Below the pieces are notes generated by a model. That model made no database searches, was not told where the DNA came from, and was given only the letters and a program-made list of their open reading frames with translations. A DNA stretch of 64,000 nucleotides from Bursaphelenchus xylophilus. Its lineage: Eukaryota > Nematoda > Chromadorea > Rhabditida > Aphelenchoididae. The stretch covers positions 4,402,001 through 4,466,000 of the forward strand of contig CAJFCV020000001.1 in the NCBI GenBank assembly GCA_904066235.2, read 5' to 3'. Below are positions 1 to 11,291 of the stretch, piece by piece (position 1 is the stretch's first letter; each line of letters begins with the position of its first letter). A program made the position numbers and the translations under genes.

Positions 1-398
1 GCAAACCTTAGCTATGCCCTGTAATTTTCCAGGGTATGCTTTCGTAACGGAGTGTAGTAAATAAAATTTGCATATCTCTACAGCGAAGTTAGAACACAAC
101 ATCTGAGTCACTAAATCAGCCAAAGATATGAAAAAAGATGGATTTTGATTTTTTTTTGTTTGAGGAAGGACTGTAGGCATCCAATAAATAAAGTTTATTG
201 CATTCAAAATACCAAATACGATTCTACGCGCCGTATTTTACAAATATCTCAATACTATATTTATGTTATATTGCGAAGGTTTTTGTCTCGTCATTTGATC
301 GACAATTTATCCATTGTAGCCTGGAAATACAATAAGATTGAATTAAAAGTTGGCATCCCGAAATAGAACGTATTTTACAAAATCTTACTGGTGCCGTA

Positions 399-602
399 TC
401 ATCCGTAGAATGGATATCTAAATCCTCTTCCATAGCCGAATCCCCGGCCATATCCCCAGCGTCCTCCCCTCCAGCCTCGGTAGGCGAAGCCTGGCCGGCC
501 ATATCCACGTCGGCCAAAGCCTCCACGCAAGGCCTCGGTGGAGACGAAGGTACAGGCAAGAAGAACGAGGAGGAAACAAAGAGAGAAAATGCTCAGCTTC
601 AT
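399..602 (-). CDS. Secreted Gly/Arg/aromatic-rich peptide (antimicrobial-like)
   Basis: Single-exon ORF of 67 residues. The first ~24 residues form a clear signal peptide (MKLS start, long Leu/Phe/Val core, cleavage likely after TEA). The mature part is almost only Gly, Arg, Tyr, Phe and Trp, in repeats of the type GRGFGYGRGF. It is strongly basic and ends in PFYG. This composition resembles the Gly/aromatic-rich innate-immunity peptides of nematodes (NLP-29/caenacin type), but that is family resemblance, not a proven orthology. A second peptide of the same style is encoded at 2001-2201 on the same strand, so the two look like distant tandem paralogues. Function as an antimicrobial or cuticle-associated peptide is inferred. 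It could also be a cuticle glycine-rich protein. Confidence 0.72.
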   Translation of the reverse strand: MKLSIFSLCFLLVLLACTFVSTEALRGGFGRRGYGRPGFAYRGWRGGRWGYGRGFGYGRGFRYPFYG

Positions 603-2000
603 GATTGATCTGGAAACGCGACAGTTTTAGATTTCATTGTAAAAATGTTGGGTATGTAAAAAGTGTATCCTCGGTGTGTGAAATTGAAAGCAAGTCATAC
701 AATATTTTGGTCAAAGGCTGGAAAAAAGCGAGACTTTTTTTGACAATTTTGGCGTAAAAGTTGCATGCCTATCTTACCGTAAATGTCTCAAAAAAAGTCA
801 ATTAAAAGTCAATACGTTATGGAGCAACCTAAAACTTTGATTAACTGATATGTGATCTATATGCCAGTGTTGTACGCCATATTTAAAGCAAATCTGAGCG
901 CCGCCCTTGAAAGCCTCCCGGTGTTAAATCTTACATATCCTCTTTCAAACCATCCCCCGATATCTGTACGATCACATAACGATAACAGTCGTTATCTGCC
1001 AAAGATAACGACAACAATAATCATTCTCCATTTGAACCCAAACCGGTTTCTGAACCCGTTCCGCTTCCCAAAAACAAATCCACAAAAGACAAACCGTAAA
1101 GCCGGATAAACCGACAGTTTCCTATTGTGCGTCGACTTATATAGCCGCCGCTTGCTCCACATACGAAAAACGACTCCCTCGGGAACCGCGGAATTACTTT
1201 TTATCGTCGAAAAGAGCAGCGAATTAGTCAACAGATCAGCTGGAATTCGTCAAATTAAAAACTGAAAGCCACGACAATTCTTGAGCGAGTTTCTTTGGCA
1301 GAACAACGTGAAGTGAGGGTGGAAAACAATGGGCTTTTTATAGCAATGCATATCATTACACATCAGGGTTCAGCGAAGAAAATCAACCTTCTTTGATGAG
1401 GTTTCGGAGACTTTTCATGTTTTTGAGATGAGTAAAGGAACGTCAGCAGATCATTTTTCATCATGAAATTATCGATGAAGCAGGTCAATATTTACTATTA
1501 TTGTTCTGCAAAATATGTGAGAAAAATGTTTTGGATGACCGAATTTCTGGATCTTTTCTGCAACGAACACCTTTGCAAAGCCTGGAATTTTTGGTCTTGC
1601 TTTAGGGAGTACTCCTAGCCATACACAACCATTGTTTATACCCTTACCAACGGGTGTCTTTATAACATATTTTTTGGACGATTTGTAAGTTTCGAGCCAG
1701 ATATGACAAAATTCCTTTATCAATTTCATTTATGCTGTGCTTTGGCCTTTATTTCATCACTGTGAGCCAATAGAACGGTGTTTTCCAAATATGCAATATT
1801 TGTTTTTACTACATGAGACCATAAATTTCAAACATGAATAATTACAGGTTAATGCATTATTATAATGTCTGCTTTCGAACTTCCCAACTTTTCCATGGCT
1901 GGCCTGAAAATAATAATTATTGTTAAAAAATTATGCATAACATGTCATCAAAAAGTTGTTTCAAAAAGCGGACTTACCTATCCCCATTTATGTGTATGGT
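603..2000. other. Intergenic, no supported gene
   Basis: Several ORFs of 60-100 codons occur on both strands, but none has a signal peptide, a domain or a plausible splice context. The decamer CGTATTTTAC lies nearby (about 234 and 370), one of many scattered through the window. Nothing else is recognised. Confidence 0.5.
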
Positions 2001-2201
2001 CTATCCCCAGAAGCCTCTTCCGAAGACCATTCCACGTCCAGGAAAGTTGAATCCCCTTCGGCCCCATCCACGGCCCATTCCCATTCCTCGGCGGCCCCAG
2101 CCGCCGGCTCGGCCCAAACCACCACTCCAGCCGCGCGCTTCTGTTATGGGCAACATACTGAGTAGTAGAAGAAGAAGAATATTGACGATATTTGATCTCA
2201 T
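2001..2201 (-). CDS. Secreted Gly/Arg/Trp-rich peptide (antimicrobial-like)
   Basis: Single-exon ORF of 66 residues. It has an N-terminal signal peptide with a run of seven Leu (about residues 1-22, cleavage likely after TEA). The mature chain is rich in Gly, Arg, Trp and Met (motifs GWGRRGMGMG and GRGFWG). It is basic and has no cysteine, the same design as the peptide at 399-602. A TATA-like sequence (TTATATA on the minus strand, about 2226-2232) lies some 25 bp upstream of the ATG, which suggests a very short leader or trans-splicing. It is probably a nematode innate-immunity peptide of the Gly/aromatic-rich class. The exact role is inferred from composition only. Confidence 0.7.
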   Translation of the reverse strand: MRSNIVNILLLLLLSMLPITEARGWSGGLGRAGGWGRRGMGMGRGWGRRGFNFPGRGMVFGRGFWG

Positions 2202-3037
2202 TTTAACCCTGGAACTAGAAGCGCGTATATAAAGTACATTTTGCAGACATGGTCGAAAATCTGCACGATAAAAACGAGTTTAAAAAAATGTTTTTGGCAA
2301 GGACAGGTCCAACTTTTGGCAATATTCCGATCAAAAGAAGGCCATACTTCCTTTACATGCGAAACTTTTTTATTGATAGTAAACTGCCAAAAAACGAGGA
2401 CGCCATCTTGTAAAGCGACCTAATTGTAAGACTGTATTTATCGACAATAAAATCTACTCCTTGCAATACCTATAAGGCATGAAACAGCCGGAAAGATTCA
2501 GCCGTTTCGTTCACCGGAACTTCCCTTTGATTCAAGGAGGAATTGAGAATAATAAGCGTTCTGTAAAAAAAGTAGGCTACATTAGCTATGTATGTATGTC
2601 ATGAAAGCCTCTTTCTTAATTCTCCTCCCTCACATTACAATCACTGATTGTTTGTTACTGTCACGTTAAACTGTTAAGAGTTCGGGAACTTTTCACGTTT
2701 CCTTTCTAAAAAAACTTGATTGATTAAGAGCCATTCAAAGATTCAAGTTTCATCAAGAAAAGACTTTGCAAAGCAGAGTGTTTATTGTGAAAATTGAGAC
2801 ATGTGATCGATTACAGGAAGTTTATTGAGCTGATGACGTAAAGAAAGACTTGGTGTAAATAAACGTGATAATTTTATATAAGTACGGTTAGTTTTAAATC
2901 ACGCAAAAATTTTAAAAAATTCTTCGACTACTGTATCAATGGCATGAAAGGAAAATTACATCCACGTGCTTACTAATAATTATTTTACTGCTCGAAATTT
3001 CGCAGACTTTGTTTTTGCGGCAGGGCATAAAAAATAT
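2202..3037. other. Intergenic, no supported gene
   Basis: AT-rich spacer. A TATA-like box (TTTTATATAAG, about 2871-2881) faces no usable ORF. No tRNA, hairpin or domain-bearing ORF is seen. Confidence 0.45.
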
Positions 3038-3436
3038 TTATTTTTGACTCCCAAGCGATTCATAGGTAGCTATGCCCTTCAAAGCATTAAGTTCATAAAC
3101 TTTTTCAAAAGCATCTAAGTTATTGACGAGCCCCGTTTTCAGTCTGGCCAAGTCTGTCGTTTCTTGTGGCCTTTCGAAAAAGATGTCGTTGCGTACTAGA
3201 CCGTTCATGACGCCGCATGAGCGGTTTCGGCGACGAGCCCTACGCAAAAAAGTCATAGTGTAAGCGAGGGCCAAAGAAAGCATATGGCACGGTGCAAAAA
3301 GCAAGAAATTGTAGTGCAGAATGAACGTTTGTTCTCTCACAATGCATATCCCCGAAATCATTGGCTTCGAGCTAAAACTTTCAGCAAATTGCGGCTGGTT
3401 TATAACACATATCCAAAATTTTGAAAAACTCTGCAC
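3038..3436 (-). CDS. Doubtful small protein, unrecognised
   Basis: Open frame of 132 codons. The C-terminal ~80 residues (from the internal Met in MLSLALAY onward) look natural: one short hydrophobic stretch, then a basic patch (FLRRARRRNR), then a polar mixed tail ending in YESLGSQK. A TATAAATA sequence lies on the minus strand at about 3482-3489, some 50 bp upstream of the first ATG, and an AATAAA-like signal follows the stop. No family is recognised. The first ~50 residues may be untranslated or an intron, so the true start is uncertain. It may equally be a chance ORF. Confidence 0.3.
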   Translation of the reverse strand: MQSFSKFWICVINQPQFAESFSSKPMISGICIVREQTFILHYNFLLFAPCHMLSLALAYTMTFLRRARRRNRSCGVMNGLVRNDIFFERPQETTDLARLKTGLVNNLDAFEKVYELNALKGIATYESLGSQK

Positions 3437-4234
3437 ACCAAACTTGAAATAGTGTTTTTTGGAGTCTCTTGAACTCGTATGTATTTATAAGAAAACTCCA
3501 TATTCATAGAAATGTAACTTGAAACGGGCCCGCGTCAAGTCCGTCAAATAATAAACGTCTTTCACTTCTGATGTCACTTTATTGAACGGTTAGTACTTTT
3601 ATTTTTCATGAATTAAAAAAAGAATAGTTGCTTTATATTGAAAAAGATCTCTGACGATGCAGAAAGTATGACCACAGCACAACAAAAAGTTCTCTGCCTA
3701 ATGTTCCGTGGATACCTTCATATTTAAGATTTCAATTAGTTGAACGTTTCTTCTTATGTTAACAGTAAAAAAAGTATTACTTATCACGACTCAAACGACA
3801 TGCAATTCAATTAAAAAAAGAAACTTTTTGCATGTTTTGCAAGCTCTCAACATCCAAGTCGAATGCCGTCGTACTTTACAACAGTTGTGTCCTCTGTTCC
3901 GTGACATAACCGGCTGGGAAAGTTGTTTCCTTGTTTGTAGTTGACCTTAAAATTTGAAGTGTAAATTGACTACAAACGGATTTTTGTCATTGTCTTTGTA
4001 CAACACAATTCCCGTGAAATTCCAGCCTACCAAGAAGTCACCTCAGGCAAAATTTCAGGCTATACAATAATTGTTAAAAGTTATCAGCGTGCAATATGCT
4101 TTTTTGGGCTGTCGCTCGCACCCCGACTTTTTTCGTACAGTGCAAACGCCAACAATCAGTCCGACGACAAGTACAAGACACTTTCACCTCTATAACTGTT
4201 TGGTGTTATAATTTTTTTTTTTTGTTTTCTGTTA

Positions 4235-4487
4235 CAGTGAATGACCCGGTCTATTGGCAAAAAACGTACCATTTTGCATCCGGGAAGCATCGAAAATGTG
4301 GGAAAATGCTTCATTCTCCAGGTGAATAAGCTTCGTTTTGAAGGGCGCGTCCTTTCCCTCACAAAAAGAACGGGCGCGCTTTTGAAATCGAAGTTTTTTT
4401 CACTTGGTGAAGGAAGCATTTTGCCACATTTTTTATATTTCCCGGATGCAAAATGATACGTTTTTTGCCACATAGCTGCCTCACAAG
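4235..4487. mobile_element. MITE, family CAGTGGC...ACGTACCATTTTGC, copy 1
   Basis: Imperfect palindrome. The left arm starts at TA|CAGTGAATGACC and contains GCAAAAAACGTACC, TTTTGCATCC and GGGAAGCA. The right arm repeats this inverted up to about 4487, where the outermost bases have degraded. Related copies lie at 5593-5791 and 25620-25835. The TA next to the left end suits a Tc1/mariner-type target. No coding capacity. Confidence 0.7.
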
Positions 4488-4589
4488 TCAGCTAAACGAA
4501 TAGACTGCTCGTTGTCTTGAAACGAGTAGGCGATAACAACTTCATCACTGTCAACCTTTTCAAAGTACTACGATAATCCATAGTGCTTA

Positions 4590-4849
4590 CTAGGCGGGCC
4601 AAAAAGTCTTGACATGTCTGCACAGTGCGCCGTCGTGCATGAAATTTGTCGCGCGGCGACGAGAAAAATTTACGGTGCAATGCGACACCGCACAGTGCAA
4701 AAAGATTGTTTTGAAAAAGGGTAAACAACGCACAGTGCGCTCTTCATTCGCACCCCGCCAAACTTTTTATCGCGCGACACCTCGTCGCAACGCCGAATTC
4801 ATGCGTCCGCACGGTGCGAAAACATGTCAAGACTTTTTGGCCCGCCTAG
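4590..4849. mobile_element. MITE with 28-bp terminal inverted repeats, TA duplication
   Basis: The left end CTAGGCGGGCCAAAAAGTCT matches the right end inverted over about 28 bp, including TTGACATGT. TA dinucleotides flank both ends (4588-4589 and 4850-4851). The interior holds several GCACAGTGC-type palindromes. A broken right end of the same family lies at about 6400-6434. Confidence 0.8.
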
Positions 4850-5592
4850 TACCAAAACATATACTCTACGAAAGAGTATAATCTTTGCGATGAACTGTAC
4901 GAACGTATATATATAACTGTCAACACATCTCTAAAGAACTCAACTTTTATTGTGTAACACCGTATATCTCCTTCTCTTCGACAGTACAAAGACGGTAGTT
5001 TTGTGTCGAACATAAGAAACAATGTTTCCCGTGTGATGTCTGAGTAACAACAACGGACATTTGCGTGTTAAACAATGTCATACGCAGAATTTGATTTTCG
5101 AAATGTCATTTTTAATTGTAATCGTTAGTTAAATGCCAATTTAATGTAGGCAAGTTTATCACGTCTACCGAAAACCGTACAGAAATATGTTTATAAGTGG
5201 CAGTTTTCGCCTATGATGTTTCAGTAATCTGCGCATTCGTGTAATTGTGTTAGTTAGTGGCATAGAATAACAAGACATGACTTTTGGTCCGACCTGTTAT
5301 TGACGGCATTGTCAGATGGAAATAGGGCCCGGGTCACCCGGTACGGGCCTCTACTGTGTTCCAGTCTAACAATAATCGGTAGAAGATAAGTTCTTATGCC
5401 AAAGGCGCTCGTCCGGGCCTATAATTTATTTGCTTTGGCTCGAACAAGCAGCCATGGCTAATATGTTGTAAGAACAACTGCATAAGTCAAGATAGATTTT
5501 TGGGTTTCACAAATCAAAAAACGTGAAGTTTATACGTTCGTCTCAAATATTTTGAGGTTTTGTTCAACTCAAAATTAGAATTTTCTTCGATA

Positions 5593-5791
5593 CATGGAAG
5601 GTGAGGATACCTATTCCAGTGGCACAAAACGTACCGTCTTGCCTGATTCGCGGACGCTCTCTTTCTAAAGGAAAGGGCGCTTTTCAAAGCAGTGATTTCT
5701 TACCCAGAGATAGGAGATGTTTTGCGGAATTTTTGTTCCTCCCTAGATGCAAGACGGTACGTTTTTTGTCACTGGAACAGGTCAGCTACTG
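5593..5791. mobile_element. MITE, family CAGTGGC...ACGTACC, copy 2
   Basis: The arms contain TTCCAGTGGCACAAAACGTA on the left and its inverse on the right. The right boundary TACTG|TA abuts the next element at 5794, so the two elements share one TA dinucleotide. The interior is partly duplicated sequence unrelated to copy 1. Confidence 0.65.
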
Positions 5792-5793
5792 TA

Positions 5794-6248
5794 CAGAGTG
5801 TTTCAAGAAATTCCGCGGAAAGTCGTCGTCGATTTCTCGGCGCTCAGCCACGATATCCAAAAAATTTTTTTTGCATTAGACAGAAGGCTGTGGGCGGTTT
5901 TTTGCCTAAAAAGATTTTTTTCTACCCCGAATGCAGTGTATTCGGCGGAGACATTTGATCGCTTTTTTGACAATCACACTCATCTCAAACGCTTTATTAC
6001 GAATTTTGACGGTTCAAAAGAGGATGAATCTTGATAGTTGAGAGAGGATTTGCATATTTCTTTGTTTATCACGCATTCGGCGAAGGTATGGCGGACGCTT
6101 TCCATATCGGCGGAGGCCATAACTCGTCTTCGGATTAAGACACAGAGCTGGGAGATGGCTTGAAATGATTCATGTGCTCTGATTAACCCCATCCTACATC
6201 ATTTTATCTCCAAAATTGAGTTTCCGCGGAATTTCTTGAAACACCCTG
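5794..6248. mobile_element. Mariner-type MITE, ends CAGRGTGTTTCAAGAAATTCC
   Basis: The left end CAGAGTGTTTCAAGAAATTC and right end GAATTTCTTGAAACACCCTG are inverted copies. TA flanks both sides (5792-5793 and 6249-6250). The CAGGGTGTTTC ends and TA duplication are typical of mariner-derived elements. About 200 bp of the left side also occurs in the element at 7670-8160. No transposase ORF. Confidence 0.8.
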
Positions 6249-6399
6249 TACAAGACTCTTAGCTTGAGCAAATTGCTGAAAGCTTTTCCATCGTTTGTGA
6301 TTTTGACAAGGCAATCAAAGCACAGTGCGTTTTTCATTCACAATGTGCTGATTGTATGTCACGCAAGTCGCTTCGCAACCCCGTTCTCACTCTGCGAAA

Positions 6400-6434
6400 A
6401 CATGCCAAGACTTTTTGGCCCGCCCAGTATTTGT
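6400..6434. mobile_element. Fragment of the CTAGGCGGGCC MITE
   Basis: The sequence from ACATGCCAAGAC to GGCCCGCCCAG followed by TA repeats the right end of the element at 4590-4849. The matching left end is missing or too diverged to recognise. Confidence 0.5.
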
Positions 6435-6539
6435 AACAGGAATTTACAATTCGTTAATCTCACTTTCAGTTACCGTTTACGATAATTACACGTTCATCAG
6501 CTTAATCCAATTAAAAATCTAGTTTGCTTCTAGGACGCT

Positions 6540-9353
6540 ATGGAAGTCCTCTTCGATCGCCAGGAATACGACCGTCTTTACAACTGCTCGTTATACGAGC
6601 AAGGTTATTTTGATCATATGAAAGTTCCCAATCGAGTGATTGGCCTTTTCTATATTTTGAGTGGACTTACTTACATTAGTCTTTACATTCCCACCATCTA
6701 TGTTATGGCGCTACCCAAATATCGAAAATTTTCTTGCTACAAAATCATGCTATTTTTGGGTGAGTGCAATTTACAACTTAGCTTTTGGAATTTGAAATCT
6801 TTTACAATGCCTTGACATATTTATATTGTAATTTTTGAAATAAAAGTCATACTTTTGAGAAATTTCGAAACCAATTTTGATAGTGAAAGTGGTGACTAAA
6901 AACCACAAAAAATGAAATTCCATTTCAGCGGTAATCGATTCGATATGCCTCACTATGGTATGTGTTTTGTATGGCGTCTTTGCCTACAAAGGCATGGTTT
7001 TCTGCGACTCCCCAATGTTGTTTTATGTTAGTGGATGCATTGGAACGGGTAAGGTTGTAAAGTCAATTTTGAATCTCTGCTTCGCCTAACAAGATGGAAA
7101 AAAAATTGCAAATCATTTCAAATTCATACCGGAATTCTGGTCGATTTCCAATAGAATGGTCGCTTGCTGAAATGAACTTCAATACGTGATGTAAAAGTTG
7201 TGTCTAGCCTACATTTTACTTCCGAAAAAATGTTGTCACAATTTACGAAAATGCCAAGTTTTTCTACAAATCTCGGCAGGCAATAGACCAACCTACTGTA
7301 AGAAACTAGCACGTTGGCAAATTCTCAAAAACTGTTTCTCTAAATTACGTCCAAATTTGTTGAAATTTTTCCAAAAATTCCTTCCCAGAAAACCTATTCC
7401 CTTCAGCCCTATGGAATTGCACGTGCCTGACAGTGATTGTCCTGGCAATAAATCGATTGTGTGATTTGCTGAACACCGGCTGGTTGCACGCGTTGTTCTC
7501 GAAAGGACGGACAAAATATTGGCTACTAATACCGATCATCGACTTTGTCCTGGTGATGTGGTACAGCCGCGTCTTCCTATTCACATCCGTTTATTACGCC
7601 GAATTTAACGATCCGTATGTGGGGACGATTTTCGAAAACTTGGATGATACTAAAGTGGGTTTTGCACTACAGGGTGTTTCAAGAAATTCCCCGGAAAGCA
7701 ATCGTCGATTTCTCGGCGCTCAGCCACGATATCCAAAAATTGGTGCACCAGAAAACAACAAAAAAAAAATTGTTTAAATTTCTCTTTGCCCTGCTGTTTC
7801 AAACATTCGCGCGGTGGGCTCGACTTTATCGATATTGCAGCGACTGCATTGCACTGTGCAGTCGCTAAATGGGATCGCATAGCGTTATATCCTGCCTCCT
7901 GATCCATTGTGCAAAAAATCTGAAGACTTTCCGGATGCTGCAGTGTCACAGTAAAGCGTTTTAGATAAGTGTGATGGTCATAAAAGCGGTCAAAAGTCTT
8001 CGCCGAATACACTGCATTCCTCGTCGGCGAAGAAAAAAATCTTTTTAGGCAAAAAACCGCCCATAACCTTCTTTCTACTGCAAAAAAAATTTTTTGGATA
8101 TCGTGGCTGAGCGCCGAGAAATCGACGATTGCTTTCCGGGGAATTTCTTGAAACACCCTGTACAATAATTTCCAAAAACATCTCTTTTCAGTACCTTAGT
8201 TATGCCACCACTATCAATGATATCGTGTCGCCGATCATCATGGTCCTTTTATACAGCGTAATCTGCGTCCTTCTCCTGATTCGGACTTATAAAATCAAGT
8301 TTGATAGGGCAACCTCGACCGCCACGAGACTAACCAATTTCCAAAAGACCGTAAGTTCCCTTCAATTATTGTAGGGGTTGGCAGTATCACAATCAACATC
8401 AGACCCGTAAAATTTTTCTTGGTCAGCCTGATCGGGCAAGTATACTGGTCGAAAAAATTTTCTTTCCACCTCGTACCTCGGGAACCGCTGGGCCTAGAAC
8501 CTCCAAATTCAGCATAGAAACATTCTGGGCCAATCTAACACCATATCCAAAAAATCATTTCATTTGATGCACTTTTTTTGCCAAAGACAAAAAACCGGAT
8601 TTTTTTGGGTATGGTATTAGATTGGCCCAGAATGTTTCTATGCCGAATTCGGAGGGTCTAGGCCCAGCGGTTCCCATGATACGTGATGGAAAGAAAATTT
8701 TGCCGACCAGTATACGAACCGAAATCATTTCTTTTCAAAGTTTATTGACCGGTCAAAGTAAGCATGTGACCAGGCAGGTTGGTCATACTTCCGGCTGGAA
8801 ATTGACCGGTCAATCATTTCTTGACCAACCTGACCGACCATGCGACCAATCTAACCGCTCCTATTACCAAGTTGACAGGTAGTATGCCCAGTCTGACCGG
8901 TCAAATTGGGTATATCGGCGGTCAACTTGTAATACGATCGATCGGATTCGATACAGGTCAAATTTCGGACCAAATTACACCTAATTTACATCTATTCCTA
9001 TATCCATAACTTTTTTTCATAATTTTGCAAATTTTAGACAGTAATACAGTCCTGTTTGATCTGCTGTTTATTCGTCCTTTGCGGCGCTTTCTATAACTAC
9101 ATCAACATTTTTGGTGGAACCGCCGGCCTAATGACGCTGACCCAAATAATATGGCAAAGCTGTCATGGTAGGTGATACAATTTTAGAGCGAAACTAATCG
9201 AAATTGATCTCAGGAGGACCAGTGATCATCTACTTGATATTCAACAGATCTCTGAGGAACGAATTCAAAAAATTGATGGGCGAAATGACCAAAAAGAATG
9301 TCTCAACGATGTCTATCAATGATACTGGCAATTCGAATCACAATAACACTTGA
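6540..9353 (+). CDS. Serpentine chemoreceptor, class T (Srt) GPCR
   Basis: Six exons: 6540-6759, 6929-7048, 7407-7654, 8192-8350, 9038-9167 and 9214-9353. All junctions are GT-AG with matching phases, giving 338 residues, the usual Srt length. Seven hydrophobic segments can be placed. The N-terminus carries the Srt-like pattern YNCSLY, then a Gly-rich first helix, then ...YIPTIYVM and SCYKIMLFLG. The C-terminus has the FNRSLR-type motif after TM7 and a polar Asn/Ser tail. Srt receptors are nematode-specific putative chemosensory GPCRs in ciliated neurons. A mariner-type MITE (7670-8160) sits in intron 3, and another palindrome plus GACCGGTCA repeats sit in intron 4. The start was chosen because it opens the Srt N-terminus; TTCTAG just upstream could be a trans-splice acceptor. 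Ligand unknown. Confidence 0.85.
7670..8160. mobile_element. Mariner-type MITE inside srt intron 3
   Basis: The ends CAGGGTGTTTCAAGAAATTC and its inverse are flanked by TA (7668-7669 and 8161-8162). Its right ~200 bp, read on the minus strand, match the left part of the element at 5794-6248. It lies wholly between donor 7655 and acceptor 8191, so the coding sequence is intact. Confidence 0.82.
8441..8714. mobile_element. Inverted-repeat element in srt intron 4
   Basis: Two arms of about 115 bp (left about 8441-8555, right about 8603-8714) are near-complementary. They share GGAACCGCTGGGCCTAGA on the left with its inverse on the right, and end in TATACTGGTCG and CGACCAGTATA. No ORF. The TA at the ends is compatible with a TA target. 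Confidence 0.7.
8746..8903. repeat. Three perfect TGACCGGTCA palindromes
   Basis: TGACCGGTCA occurs at 8746-8755, 8813-8822 and 8894-8903, within a stretch rich in partial copies (GGTCA, TGACC). The sequence lies in srt intron 4 directly after the foldback element. It may be a degenerate palindromic repeat or a cluster of dimeric protein sites. Confidence 0.55.
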
Positions 9354-9553
9354 TCTTCCGTGAAGATCTCATACATTTTTTGCCGAACAGTGCAATCAAA
9401 TTTTGTTTTTCAAAAATAAAAAACTTCAAATTTTATCGACAAAATAATATTAAAACTGGAAACTGGAACCTTCCTTCCTAAGGATAACAACCGCTTCAAC
9501 AAGAAAAAATCGACTACTTAAGATAACACGTTATTACCATTAATTTTACCGAC

Positions 9554-10821
9554 TTAGAGAGACTTCGCAGTGCTGTACCCGAGATTTGAGTAAGTGACCA
9601 AAGCTGCGAGACCATAGGCAGAAGCGTAGATCACCTTGGCGGCGACCAGAGACCATGAAACGACATTGTACTGGGTCTGGAGGTAGCTAAAATAAGGTCG
9701 AATTTTATGGATGAAATTGATCGGAATTAAAGCAATTCTTTATTTTGGGGTAAAATACGTCCATATTGATTCTATCTCTAAAAAACGATTAGAAGGATAT
9801 ATCATACAACATTTTTAGGCTAGTATAATATAAGCCAAAAAAATTGCAAAAACTTTTCGTTATCTAAACAAAATCTACGCTAAAATCTTCCATCAATCAT
9901 AAACTCACGCCAGAATAGCGGTACGAGCCCATCCAACCAACACAAATCCCATAGCCACTCGATAAATATTGTTCTTGTCATTTCTTTTGCTGAGCCAAAC
10001 AAATGTCGCCAGTCCAATGAAGAACACCATATCGGCATTTGCCTCAATTCCCCTTTGAACATAGGCCCAAGAAAATGCCATTTTTCGAGCACCAATGAAC
10101 AATGGCAGAAGGTGGGAAGCGATGGAATGAGCGAAAGCCCAGCTGAATCCGGAGACAAGGAAACGCACTTCTCCGCGGCCACTGACAATATTAATGGCTA
10201 GCCACAGACCCACAACGTCGAAGAGATCACCCGAGTTCATGACAAAGTGTTGGTACTGAAATGAATAGAGTAAAAAAACGTAAAAGTATATTATCCATGA
10301 GAGCTTATGTGGATTGGGTTATTAAGAGTCACGGAGTTGCCGAGAACGTTCAAAAAAGCATTGTAACATCTCCATTAGACCATGGAAACACTCACAACAC
10401 AATTCATTTATCTTTGCATCCTCGAAAAAACTTAAATTATCCATGTCAAAACAAATAACTGCAAGAAAGAAATCCACATTTTCAAGATAAAAAAAAATAA
10501 TAAAACCCTATCTCACACGGCCTGACACAGCTTTCGGGCTTTTTAAGAAAGTATTCCCAGCAATAACATCCAATTTTTCTCCTAAACATCAAGTACAACA
10601 AAATTTCTAAAACAACTTACTCCAGAAATCGTATAATTGTCCGGTGACGGGAAGAATGTTGCATAGGTCAAGAGTTTGCAGAACTGAGTGACAAAGTAGA
10701 TTCCACCGGCTTGAAGGAATTGGAACAACGAGCTGTACTCAGAAAGGGCAGAGTACTTGTAGACCATAAAATACGGAGAAAAAGCGAGGACACAGCAGTT
10801 GGCAAAGTGGAAGAAAGTCAT
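9554..10821 (-). CDS. TMEM147: TMEM147, BOS complex subunit of the ER translocon
   Basis: Three exons on the minus strand: 10621-10821, 9909-10255 and 9554-9686, with GT-AG junctions and consistent phases. The product is 226 residues (human protein 224). The N-terminus MTFFHFANCCVLAF and the stretches YKYSALSEY, AGGIYFVTQFCKL and ATFFPSPD line up with TMEM147 start to end. Later segments include GARKMAFSWAYVQ and the C-terminal hydrophobic helix. It is a polytopic ER protein of the nicalin-NOMO-TMEM147 (BOS) complex, which assists insertion of multi-pass proteins at the Sec61 translocon. It converges on the srt gene (200 bp between stop codons) and diverges from VPS51. Nothing unusual in the reading frame. 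Confidence 0.92.
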
Positions 10822-11291
10822 GATCTTGCTAACAGCACCAACGGCGAGCTAATGTCTGAAGAATTTTGAGAGAAATTTATGCAAAACCGAAGAATTTCTC
10901 GCCCAAAAAATGGTTTCCTTGTTTTTTGACACTTCGCAACTTTCCGATATTTTTTGTGGCAATGAAATTCGATTTATTCTTTTTTCCTGCCAACAAAATT
11001 GACGTCAGGTGGGATTCTGAAGGCCTCCTACGGGTTGTTCGGAAGTATATCGAGAAGAACTTGAGGTTTTTGACAAGGCATTTTGGGTTCACCTTGTTTT
11101 AGGTAGCTAAAGTAACTAAAAAATCTATTTTTGATATAAATGTTTACTTTTTTCATTCAATTTTTGCTTGAAAAGTTATCTAAATGTGGAAGACATCTTT
11201 TATTACAGCTTCGGGCTTTTAATTTTGTGTGTATTTTATTCTTTTACGTGATTTTACAGCCTATCTACCTTCACTTTCAGCTCAAGAAAAA
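10822..11291. other. Divergent intergenic region TMEM147 / VPS51
   Basis: The 470 bp between the two start codons presumably hold both promoters. CTTTCAG at 11274-11280, just before the VPS51 ATG, could be a trans-splice acceptor. No ORF with coding character and no clear TATA box. Confidence 0.5.

Larger units (their letters stand above)
3437..6539. other. Intergenic block filled with MITE insertions
   Basis: No gene is supported. The first 800 bp are featureless. From 4235 to 6434 there are at least five inverted-repeat elements (listed separately). The ORFs seen here on both strands are the two arms of those palindromes read in opposite directions. Confidence 0.6.

Noticed and set aside
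4096..4881. Overlapping ORFs on both strands
   Set aside because: They are the two arms of palindromic MITEs read in opposite directions.
9880..10188. Alternative minus-strand ORF in the TMEM147 region
   Set aside because: Shadow frame; the other frame encodes the TMEM147 middle exon.
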